From: a virus
Virus record (IMG/VR): IMGVR_UViG_3300037193_001542
Location: 1 to 29,830 of that record
Strand: one strand, 5' to 3'
DNA length: 29,830 bases
Under the pieces are notes generated by a model. That model was not told the origin of the DNA and made no database searches. It saw only the letters and a program-made list of their open reading frames with translations. Position 1 is the first letter of the stretch; each line of letters begins with the position of its first letter. Position numbers and translations under genes: made by a program. This document shows, one piece after another, positions 20,797 through 27,436 of the stretch.

Positions 20797-20831
20797 TTGA
20801 CAACTTGGCCGCAGTATGCCAATGTTGTCAA
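20797..20831. promoter_or_regulatory. Near-perfect dyad overlapping a promoter-like -35
   Basis: TTGACAACTTGGC (20797-20809) and GCCAATGTTGTCAA (20818-20831) are inverted copies with one inserted base, around an 8-base centre CGCAGTAT. The left arm contains a consensus -35 TTGACA, but no good -10 lies 17 bases downstream. CAATCCCCC after the right arm resembles the tail of other promoters here. It is an operator or a leader hairpin for the gene at 20924. Confidence 0.55.
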
Positions 20832-20923
20832 TCCCCCATGACGCGCCGGCAGGCCGTGTAAACGGGGACTTTCGTTGCCTGCCATTCACTTTCCCTCAAT
20901 TCAGCTCTTTTCAAGGAAACATC

Positions 20924-21379
20924 ATGAGCACCTTCGATCCGAACACCTTCCTCGACATGACGACGACGGATGCGAACAGCACCAAGTCGACCCCTGTCCC
21001 CGTCGGCGAATACGTCGCCTTCATCGAGAAGGTCGATGCCCGTCCCTGGTCCAAGAAGGACGACCCGTCCAAGTCCGGCATGGCGCTGGACCTGCTCTGG
21101 AACATCGACGACGCGAACGTCAAGGCCCTGCTCGAGCGCGAGAAGGTCACCGTGAAGCAGGGCGTCATGCTCGACCTGACCGAGGCCGGCGGCCTGGACA
21201 TGGGCAAGGGCAAGAACGTCAGCCTCGGCCGTCTGCGCGAAGCCGTGGGCCTGAACGCTCCGGGCCAGCCGTTCGGCTTCCGCATGCTGGAAGGTCGCCC
21301 GGCCAAGATCGTCGTCAGCCACCGCATCGACGGCGACAACATCTACGCCGAAGTCAAGGCCGTTGCCAAGCTCGGCTAA
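20924..21379 (+). CDS. Probable single-stranded DNA-binding protein
   Basis: A 151-residue protein (MSTFDPNTFLDMTTTDANST). The centre and C-terminal part are beta-rich (VPVGEYVAFIEKVDARPWSK; GFRMLEGRPAKIVVSHRIDG; NIYAEVKAVAKLG). This is the pattern of phage OB-fold proteins of the DUF669-like group found next to recombination ATPases. Codon use is extremely GC-rich, as expected for an abundant protein. It lacks the classic DDIPF tail. AAGGAA lies 9 bases before this ATG; a longer upstream start would cross the dyad. A good terminator follows. The SSB role is inferred from fold pattern and neighbour. Confidence 0.65.
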   Translation: MSTFDPNTFLDMTTTDANSTKSTPVPVGEYVAFIEKVDARPWSKKDDPSKSGMALDLLWNIDDANVKALLEREKVTVKQGVMLDLTEAGGLDMGKGKNVSLGRLREAVGLNAPGQPFGFRMLEGRPAKIVVSHRIDGDNIYAEVKAVAKLG

Positions 21380-21398
21380 CCCGCCAGCGTGGTAAGTG

Positions 21399-21424
21399 AA
21401 AGGGCTCCCACAAGGGGCTCTTTT
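21399..21424 (+). terminator. Rho-independent terminator
   Basis: AAAGGGCTCC (21399-21408) pairs with GGGGCTCTTT (21414-21423), with two wobbles, around CACAA, and the T-run is at the end of the stem. It lies 20 bases after the stop codon at 21379. Confidence 0.75.
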
Positions 21425-21429
21425 GCTTA

Positions 21430-21532
21430 AGGCGCTGCCGTCAACTCGCAGGGCGGAGACATCAACCGGCTGGTCCTCCATCGGGCGGTCTCCTCCACCT
21501 GACTAGCTGTTTTCCGCCAGCGGGCAGCGCCT
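21430..21532. repeat. Long-range stem enclosing a structured segment
   Basis: AGGCGCTGCC (21430-21439) and GGCAGCGCCT (21523-21532) form a perfect 10-bp stem 83 bases apart. Inside, GGAGAC (21455-21460) pairs with GTCTCC (21488-21493), and GGCGG can alternatively pair with CCGCC at 21514-21518. TCTTTTCT follows the right arm. A folded RNA or a large-loop terminator is possible. Confidence 0.5.
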
Positions 21533-21557
21533 CTTTTCTAACCTGAATGGTAGCTGA

Positions 21558-21586
21558 ATGGCATTTGCCCAGCGTCTGTCGATAAT
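21558..21586 (+). promoter_or_regulatory. Promoter candidate for gene 21735
   Basis: ATGGCA (4 of 6), a 17-base spacer and GATAAT (5 of 6), followed by CCCCGGGG. The -10 and following C/G tract match the promoter at 16702. The leader would be about 140 bases. Confidence 0.5.
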
Positions 21587-21734
21587 CCCCGGGGCCATAG
21601 AACGGCCCACGCGCCGCGCGCCGGTCCGGGGATACCAACCCCTCACCCTCACCCGCAAACCGCACGGCGCCCCCATTCCGGCCCGGCGCGGGGCATTCCT
21701 GCGGCCCATTTCCTAACCCGCCACGCACTCAACC

Positions 21735-23138
21735 ATGCGACTCCACAAAATCACTGACATCATCATCAGTCCCGACCGTCAACGCCAGCATTTCGACCCG
21801 GATGCCCTGGAAGAACTCAAGAATTCGATCCAGGAAGTCGGCCTGATGCAGTGCCCGGTGGTCCGGGAATCGGCTGACGGCCCGGTGCTGGTGGCAGGGG
21901 AGCGGCGTCTGCGCGTCATCACGGACATCTACGCCCTGGACGGCGCGATCCGCTACAACGGCCAGCCCGTGCCGACGGGGATGCTGCCCACGGTGACGCT
22001 GGGCGAACTCGACGTGCTGGCCGCGGAGGAAGCGGAGCTGGACGAGAACCTGAAGCGGAAGGACCTGACCTGGCAGGAACTCGCGGCGGCGCATGAGAGG
22101 CTGCACAAGCTGCGGGGTGCCCAGAAACTCGCTCGTGTCGAACGAGAGGGTCTCCAGCCTGGCATCCTTCCGCAAGTCCAGATCAACCAAACCGTCGCCG
22201 ACACCGCCAAGGAAATCCACGGCCGGTCCGACGGCTACTTTCAAGACGTCGTCCGCAAGGAACTGATCGTCGCTAAGCATCTGGACAACCCGGAGGTCGC
22301 GAAGGCGAAGTCGGTGGACGAGGCGTTCAAGATCTTGAAGCGCTCGGAGCAGGCGCAGAAGCACAGGGACCTGGCGCTGGAGGTCGGGAAAAGCTTCTCG
22401 GCGGAGGATCACCAGGCTTACAACATCAGCTGTCTGGAATGGATGCGAACAGCGCTCCGCACGCAGCCGGAAACCAGCTACGACGTTATCCTGACCGATC
22501 CACCGTATGGCATGGGCGCAGATTCCTTCGGCGACGGTGGCGGTAAGCTGGTCAACTCCCAGCACAAGTACGACGACTCCCACGAGTCCTGGGTTGCATT
22601 GATGGAGCAGTGGGCTCACCTGTCCTACGCCATCGCCAAGCCCCAAGCCCACGCCTACGTCTTCTGCGACATCGATCGCTTCCACGAACTCAAGGCCTTC
22701 ATGCAGGCCGCCGGCTGGTATGTCTTCCGCACCCCGCTGATCGACTACAAGACCGACTCCGGCCGAGTCCCTCTTCCTGACCGCGGTCCCCGTCGCCAGT
22801 GGGAAATGATCCTGTACGCGATCAAGGGCGAGAAGCCTGTCACCACCATCGTCGGAGACGTCATCCCATGTCAAGCAGATCCGAACATGACGCATGGAGC
22901 GCAGAAGCCCGTCGCCTTGTATGTCAACCTTCTGAAGCGGAGTGTCAAGCCTGGGGACCAGGTCCTGGACACCTTTGCTGGAAGCGGAACGATCTTTCCC
23001 GCTGCCCACTCGCTCCAGTGCCGTGCCACCGGCATCGAGCAGGAACCGGAATACTTCGGGATGTGCCTGAAGCGCCTGAAGGAACTCAAGGCGGCAACGG
23101 GTGACATGGATGCGCTGCTGGAGGGCCTGGGCAAATGA
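21735..23138 (+). CDS. ParB-like domain fused to beta-class DNA methyltransferase
   Basis: A 467-residue fusion. Residues 1 to about 110 form a ParB/Srx-type domain: 'IIISPDRQRQHFDPDALEEL' and AGERRL at 54-59, the usual phosphate-binding box. A helical middle follows (about 110-220). The C-terminal half is an N4-cytosine/N6-adenine methyltransferase with DPPY at 255-258, GAQKP near 388-392 and FAGSGT at 414-419. DPPY before FxGxG marks the beta class. It could methylate phage DNA to evade restriction, with the ParB part giving DNA binding or nicking. The tail MDALLEGLGK resembles the ends of the proteins at 6868, 8945 and 16769. No restriction gene is adjacent. Confidence 0.88.
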   Translation: MRLHKITDIIISPDRQRQHFDPDALEELKNSIQEVGLMQCPVVRESADGPVLVAGERRLRVITDIYALDGAIRYNGQPVPTGMLPTVTLGELDVLAAEEAELDENLKRKDLTWQELAAAHERLHKLRGAQKLARVEREGLQPGILPQVQINQTVADTAKEIHGRSDGYFQDVVRKELIVAKHLDNPEVAKAKSVDEAFKILKRSEQAQKHRDLALEVGKSFSAEDHQAYNISCLEWMRTALRTQPETSYDVILTDPPYGMGADSFGDGGGKLVNSQHKYDDSHESWVALMEQWAHLSYAIAKPQAHAYVFCDIDRFHELKAFMQAAGWYVFRTPLIDYKTDSGRVPLPDRGPRRQWEMILYAIKGEKPVTTIVGDVIPCQADPNMTHGAQKPVALYVNLLKRSVKPGDQVLDTFAGSGTIFPAAHSLQCRATGIEQEPEYFGMCLKRLKELKAATGDMDALLEGLGK

Positions 23139-23548
23139 ACCAAGCTGATTTCGACAAGGTGGTCCAGGAGACCGTCGCAAGCATCAACAACCTGCTCAAG
23201 GTCAAAGGAGGCGAATATGCAGGAAGCACCGACCGGCTCGCAAACTTCAAGAGGGGCGCCGCCCTCACTGGATGTACTCCGATGCAGGTGCTCTTCGTGT
23301 ACCTCTCCAAGCACTACGATGCAGTCGCCACTTTCGTTCGCGACGAAGCCATGGGACACCAAAGACCTCGGAGCGAACCCATCGACGGCAGACTCGACGA
23401 CATCATCAACTACTGCCTGCTCGCCAAAGCCCTCGTCCGAGAAGGGGCAGAGCAAACGGTGGTCCCTGACGGAGACGTTGATCAGCACGGCAATCGGGTT
23501 TCTCCTTTCGCTGACCTTACAAGTCTCCCTTACCCTCCTGTACGCTAA
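23135..23548 (+). CDS. Conserved phage protein, possibly Nmad1/DUF1599-like
   Basis: A 137-residue protein. The first 105 residues carry a conserved-looking helical core: 'INNLLKVKGGEYAGSTDRLA' followed by NFKRGAAL, TPMQVLFVYLSKHYDAVAT, and 'PIDGRLDDIINYCLLAKAL'. This recalls the nucleotide-modification-associated DUF1599 family, but I am not certain. The last 30 residues have a different, Pro/Asp-rich composition where the gene overlaps the following frame. The ATG overlaps the methyltransferase stop, so the two are co-translated. Confidence 0.72.
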   Translation: MNQADFDKVVQETVASINNLLKVKGGEYAGSTDRLANFKRGAALTGCTPMQVLFVYLSKHYDAVATFVRDEAMGHQRPRSEPIDGRLDDIINYCLLAKALVREGAEQTVVPDGDVDQHGNRVSPFADLTSLPYPPVR

Positions 23549-23657
23549 ACCCTTCACCTTCTGGGAAAACATCCAGTTCACCATCTGGTTCACCCTGCTC
23601 AGCCTAGTGCGGGGGTACTACGTAAGGCGACTGTTCAACTGGCTCAACAACAGGTAA
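23319..23657 (+). CDS. Small two-TM membrane protein, overlapping frame
   Basis: The convincing part is the last 66 residues: 'RWSLTETLISTAIGFLLSLT' then LQVSLTLLYAKP, 'FTIWFTLLSLVRGYYVRRLF' and NWLNNR. This gives two membrane segments and a basic end, as in small phage membrane proteins with the ending 'SLVRGY.VRR.FN'. The start is uncertain. The ATG used here gives 112 residues, with a Ser/Thr-rich N-terminus shared out of frame with the previous gene. A non-ATG start near 23450, behind AAGGGG, would give a family-like length of about 70. It ends 4 bases before the polymerase gene. Confidence 0.6.
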   Translation: MQSPLSFATKPWDTKDLGANPSTADSTTSSTTACSPKPSSEKGQSKRWSLTETLISTAIGFLLSLTLQVSLTLLYAKPFTFWENIQFTIWFTLLSLVRGYYVRRLFNWLNNR

Positions 23658-23661
23658 AAAC

Positions 23662-26043
23662 ATGCAACCGACAGGACCTTGCCCGGCAAGGGTGATGATC
23701 GTAGGAGAAGCCCCCGGTGAAGCCGAAGAACGAGCAGGAATCCCTTTCGTTGGCCCAAGTGGCGCGGAACTTGACCGAATGCTACAGGAAGCAGGCATTT
23801 TCCGCTCAACTTGCTTCGTCACCAACGTTGTCCGCAAACGCCCTCCTGGAAATGACATTTCTGTCTTCTTTGCGGAGAGGAAAACAGATCGTACGCTTCA
23901 GCACGTGGAACGCGACGGGAAGTGGTGTCTTCCAGTTGTACTGGACGGCGTGGAACTGCTTAAGCGGGAAATCGAGGCTTGCCAGCCAAACGTTATCATC
24001 GCGCTTGGGAATACGGCTCTCTGGGCTCTCACGGGCAACTGGGGTATCACCAGCTGGCGAGGATCAACCCTTGAGTGCAAGCTCCCTCTTGCCCTTGACT
24101 ACAAGCCCAAGGTCATCCCGACCTACCACCCCGCCCTCATCCTCAGGCAGTGGGCATGGCGCCAGACTGGAGTTCATGATCTTCGACGAGCTGCACGAGA
24201 GTCACAGGTTCGGGAGATAAAGCCCCGGGAATATGACTTCATAATCCGGCCGGATTTCCACACCGCCTTCGCCATCCTCACGTCTCTCCTGCGCGAAGCG
24301 GACAAGGGCAAGCTCAACCTCGCCTGCGACATCGAAACTCGCGCGGGGCACATCGCCTGTATCGGCTTCGCCTGGAACAAACGCTCGGCCCTGTGCATCC
24401 CGCTGATGTGCGTCGAGCGGCCGGAAGGCTACTGGTCTATCGAAGAGGAAACCGAGCTGACGTTCCTCATGATGAAGCTCCTGACCCACCCCAACATCGA
24501 GGTCGGCGGGCAGAACTTCATCTACGACGCGCAGTACCTCTTCCGCTGGTGGGGGATCATCCCCAGGGTCAAGCACGACACCATGCTCTCCCACCACAGC
24601 ATGTTCAGCAACTCCCAGAAGTCCCTGGGCTACCTCGCCTCCATGTACTGCGAGCAGTTCGTCTACTGGAAGGACGACGGCAAGGACTGGGACCCGAAGG
24701 TCGGTGAGGACCAGCTCTGGAAGTACAACTGCGAGGACTGCTGTTACACCTTCGAAGTCTGGGAAGGGGAAGCCTCCGCCATCCAGGCGTTCACTCCCAG
24801 CTGGCCCAAGCTCCCCGCCGTCCACGACTTCCAGCACCAGCTCTTCTACCCCGTCCTGCGTACGATGAACCGGGGCATTCGGTCGAACCAGTCCCGCCGG
24901 GGGGAAATGGCCATCACGCTGCAGGAAGAAATCGCCAAGCGCGAACAGTTCCTGATCGACGTCACCGGCCATCCCCTGAACCCGAAGTCCCCCAAGCAAA
25001 TGCAGGAGTTCTTCTATGGAGCCCTTCGACAGAAGCCTATCTTCAATCGTAAGTCCGGGACCATCACCTGTGACGATGAGGCACTTAATAAGATTGCAGA
25101 AAGGGAACCTATTCTGCGACCTCTCGTTCGACGAATCCTGGAGCACCGAAGCCTTGGAGTGTTTCTGTCCACCTTTGTCAACGCGCCTCTCGACAGTGAT
25201 GGCAGAATCCGATGCTCCTTCAACATCGCTGGAACTGAAACTTATCGGTTCTCGTCTTCTCAGAACGCTTTCGGAAGTGGCCTCAACCTGCAGAATATCC
25301 CCGCAGGGGGCGAAGCTGGAGATGACCTTGAGCTACCCAACATCCGAACTCTTTTCCTCCCAGATCCTGGGAACACGTTTTTCGACATCGACCTGTCATC
25401 GGCTGACCTGCGAATTGTGACCTGGGAGGCGGACGAGCCGGAAATGAAGGCGATGCTGCGGGAAGGCAAGGACCCGTACACGGAGGTCGCCAGGGAGTTC
25501 TACCGCGACCCTTCCTTCACGAAAAAAGACCCCCGCCGGCAGACCTTCAAAGCCCTGGCCCACGGCACGCACTACCTGGGCAGCCCGAAGGGCTTGTCCG
25601 ACCGCATCGGCCTGCCCGTCGCCGACGTTGAGCGTATCCAGAAGTGGTACTTCGGCAAGTTCCCCAACATCAAGAAGTGGCAGGAGGACTTCAAGGACCA
25701 GCTCGTCAAGCGCCGCTACGTCGAGAACATTTTCGGCTATCGTGCTTACTGCTTCGACCGAATCGAAGGCACGGTGTTCAACCAGTTCATCGCCTGGATT
25801 CCGCAGTCCACCGTTGCGTGCCTGATCAACCGAGCCTACGTCGCCATCGACGCCCAGCTCAAGGAAGTCGAGGTCCTGCTCCAGGTTCACGATTCCCTGG
25901 CCGGGCAATTCCCGACACACTTGAAGGACTGGGCCATCAAGCGGATCGTAGAGCTGGCTGAAATCCCGCTGCCCTACGACGACCCTTGCCTTATCCCCGT
26001 TGGGGTGAAAACCAGCGATGTGAGCTGGGGCGACTGCAAGTAA
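23662..26043 (+). CDS. UDG-like domain fused to family A DNA polymerase
   Basis: A 793-residue replicative polymerase. Residues 1 to about 190 are a uracil-DNA-glycosylase family 4-like domain (GEAPGE at 15-20, TNVVRKRPPGN at 54-64, YHPALILR at 155-162). SPO1-type polymerases have a similar extra domain. The iron-sulphur Cys pairs of active family 4 enzymes are not evident. The 3'-5' exonuclease has DIET at 223-226, N285/D289 and Y355xxxD359. Polymerase motif A has Asp577 in DLSSADLR. Motif B is R626..K630..H634-G635..Y638, with His where Pol I has Phe762. Motif C is HDS at 743-745. Third-position GC alternates sharply along the gene. Confidence 0.93.
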   Translation: MQPTGPCPARVMIVGEAPGEAEERAGIPFVGPSGAELDRMLQEAGIFRSTCFVTNVVRKRPPGNDISVFFAERKTDRTLQHVERDGKWCLPVVLDGVELLKREIEACQPNVIIALGNTALWALTGNWGITSWRGSTLECKLPLALDYKPKVIPTYHPALILRQWAWRQTGVHDLRRAARESQVREIKPREYDFIIRPDFHTAFAILTSLLREADKGKLNLACDIETRAGHIACIGFAWNKRSALCIPLMCVERPEGYWSIEEETELTFLMMKLLTHPNIEVGGQNFIYDAQYLFRWWGIIPRVKHDTMLSHHSMFSNSQKSLGYLASMYCEQFVYWKDDGKDWDPKVGEDQLWKYNCEDCCYTFEVWEGEASAIQAFTPSWPKLPAVHDFQHQLFYPVLRTMNRGIRSNQSRRGEMAITLQEEIAKREQFLIDVTGHPLNPKSPKQMQEFFYGALRQKPIFNRKSGTITCDDEALNKIAEREPILRPLVRRILEHRSLGVFLSTFVNAPLDSDGRIRCSFNIAGTETYRFSSSQNAFGSGLNLQNIPAGGEAGDDLELPNIRTLFLPDPGNTFFDIDLSSADLRIVTWEADEPEMKAMLREGKDPYTEVAREFYRDPSFTKKDPRRQTFKALAHGTHYLGSPKGLSDRIGLPVADVERIQKWYFGKFPNIKKWQEDFKDQLVKRRYVENIFGYRAYCFDRIEGTVFNQFIAWIPQSTVACLINRAYVAIDAQLKEVEVLLQVHDSLAGQFPTHLKDWAIKRIVELAEIPLPYDDPCLIPVGVKTSDVSWGDCK
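24217..24245 (+). promoter_or_regulatory. Promoter-like copy inside the polymerase gene
   Basis: CCCCGGGAATATGACTT followed by CATAATCC repeats the spacer, -10 and downstream pattern of the promoter at 18578 (spacer start, -10 and most of the CCGG tail match). The -35 position reads ATAAAG and is poor. It may be a remnant, a protein-binding site or a weak internal promoter. Confidence 0.35.
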
Positions 26044-26067
26044 AACGACAAGCGAAAGGCCCGAGGG

Positions 26068-27255
26068 GTGGCACGCAATTACGAAAACTGGCTGCAGGGG
26101 TTCATCGACTACGCGAGTTTCGGTGAAGCCCCTCGGCACATGTACTTCTGGACGGGGGTGAGTACCATCGCCGGGGTGCTGAGGAGAAAGTGTTGGATCG
26201 ATCAGAAGAGCTTCAAGTGGTTTCCGAACTTCTATGTAGTGCTTGTGGCGCCACCTGGCATTGTGTCGAAGTCTACAACAGCGGGAATAGGGATGGAGTT
26301 ATTAAGAGCCGTCCCCGGGGTCAAATTCGGACCAGAGATCGTTACATGGCAGGCCCTCGCTACATCGTTTGTCAATGCGGCCGAGACCTTCGAATACCAG
26401 GAACTGCACCACACTCAGTCAGCCTTGACTATCGAATCTTCGGAGTTTGGGAACTTGTTGAACCCACAGGACAAGGAAATGGTAGACATCCTCGTCACGC
26501 TCTGGGACGGCAAGGGCCTGAAGAAGGAGACCAAGCACAGCGGGAATGATGAAATCGTCAATCCCTGGATCAACCTCATTGCCTGCACCACGCCCAGCTG
26601 GATCGCCGGCAATTTCCCTGAATACCTCATCGGGGGCGGCCTCACTTCCCGTATGGTTTTCGTCTATGCGGAGCAGAAGGAAAAGCTAGTCCCCTATCTC
26701 CACAAGGTCGCGCCGGGGAACTACGCCGAAACCAAGGCGAAGCTGCTCGAGGACCTGGAAACCATTGCCCTGAAGTGCGTGGGGGAATACAAGCTAACGC
26801 CCGAAGCCGAGCGCTGGGGAGAGGAATGGTATGCGAAGCACTACAATGGGGAGCGGCCGAAGAACCTTGACGACGATCGGTTCGGAGGCTACTTTGCTCG
26901 CAAGCAAACGCACATCCACAAGCTTGCCATGGTACTTGCGGCAGCGCAACGTAACGAAATGGTCATTGAAGCAGAGGACCTTCAGCTCGCGAACACGATG
27001 GTCACAGATCTCGAGCCTGATATGGCTATGGTGTTCAGTAAGATCGGGAAAACGGACGACTCCTTCTACGCCGACCGCCTAATCGCCTTCGTCCGCCGCC
27101 AGGGAGAAGTCCCCTTCAAAGAGGTCTTCCGCTTCGTCCACTCACAGTTTCCGAGCCTTCGAGACTTCGAAGATATCCTGGCCGGGTGCGTGCGGGCGGG
27201 TTATCTGACCGTTTACAATAAGAACGGAGTGCCCACGGTAAAAGCCGCGGATTGA
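26068..27255 (+). CDS. DUF3987-like ATPase (putative replicative helicase/primase-associated)
   Basis: A 395-residue protein starting at GTG, with AAAGG 8 bases upstream. 'HMYFWTGVSTIAGVLRRKCW' is followed by WFPNFYVVLVAPPGIVSKST. The second stretch holds a degenerate P-loop (Gly64 ... Lys68-Ser69). Later NPWINLIACTTPSWIAGNFP and LIGGGLTSRMVFVYAE correspond to the strand and sensor region of DUF3987-type phage proteins, which are related to helicases. The last 70 residues resemble a winged helix (VPFKEVFRFVHSQFPSLRDF). Its place after the polymerase suggests the replicative helicase role. The 3' end overlaps the convergent gene at 27142-27435. Confidence 0.75.
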   Translation: MARNYENWLQGFIDYASFGEAPRHMYFWTGVSTIAGVLRRKCWIDQKSFKWFPNFYVVLVAPPGIVSKSTTAGIGMELLRAVPGVKFGPEIVTWQALATSFVNAAETFEYQELHHTQSALTIESSEFGNLLNPQDKEMVDILVTLWDGKGLKKETKHSGNDEIVNPWINLIACTTPSWIAGNFPEYLIGGGLTSRMVFVYAEQKEKLVPYLHKVAPGNYAETKAKLLEDLETIALKCVGEYKLTPEAERWGEEWYAKHYNGERPKNLDDDRFGGYFARKQTHIHKLAMVLAAAQRNEMVIEAEDLQLANTMVTDLEPDMAMVFSKIGKTDDSFYADRLIAFVRRQGEVPFKEVFRFVHSQFPSLRDFEDILAGCVRAGYLTVYNKNGVPTVKAAD

Positions 27256-27435
27256 CTGGTTCGAGTCCAAGTCCCGCATCGGAGGGCCCTTCAGCAGGGC
27301 CTTTTCCATGTCCACGCGGTCCTTGTAGCGACCGTTGTGGTGCCGGATGCGGGCGACTTCGTCGATGATCCAGGCGAAGGGATTCTCCCCGGAATCAGGG
27401 TTGAACACCCGGGGCTTGCAGGTCCTGATCCCCAT
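27142..27435 (-). CDS. Small hypothetical protein, convergent overlap
   Basis: A 97-residue basic protein (MGIRTCKPRVFNPDSGENPF) with a helical segment (AWIIDEVARIRHHNGRYKDR) and a more variable C-terminal half. GGGGAAG lies 6 bases upstream of the ATG, which is one base after the holin stop, so the start is well supported. Its last 114 bases overlap the opposing gene end at 27255, and its middle covers the early terminator. The C-terminal extension could be recent. There is no membrane segment, so it is not a spanin. Function unknown. Confidence 0.6.
   Translation of the reverse strand: MGIRTCKPRVFNPDSGENPFAWIIDEVARIRHHNGRYKDRVDMEKALLKGPPMRDLDSNQSIRGFYRGHSVLIVNGQITRPHAPGQDIFEVSKARKL
27282..27306 (+). 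terminator. Terminator of the rightward early module
   Basis: GGCCCT (27285-27290) and AGGGCC (27296-27301) form a perfect stem around TCAGC, extended by G-U and A-U pairs, and TTTT follows. It lies about 30 bases after the last plus-strand stop codon, inside the opposing minus-strand gene. Confidence 0.75.
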
Positions 27436-27436
27436 G

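Larger units (their letters stand above)
21380..21734. other. Intergenic region before the ParB-methyltransferase gene
   Basis: This 355-base gap contains the terminator, a long-range inverted repeat enclosing about 100 bases (21430-21532) and a promoter-like sequence at 21558-21586. The last 150 bases are GC-rich, with no clear gene and no strong ribosome binding site before the ATG at 21735. Reading frames on the minus strand here are Arg/Gly-rich and look like shadows. Confidence 0.6.

Noticed and set aside
27252-27280. tRNA 3'-end-like GGTTCGAGTCC after the ATPase stop
   Set aside because: Only three base pairs form in the would-be T stem and there is no cloverleaf; it may be chance or a worn attachment core, which cannot be shown without an integrase or host sequence.
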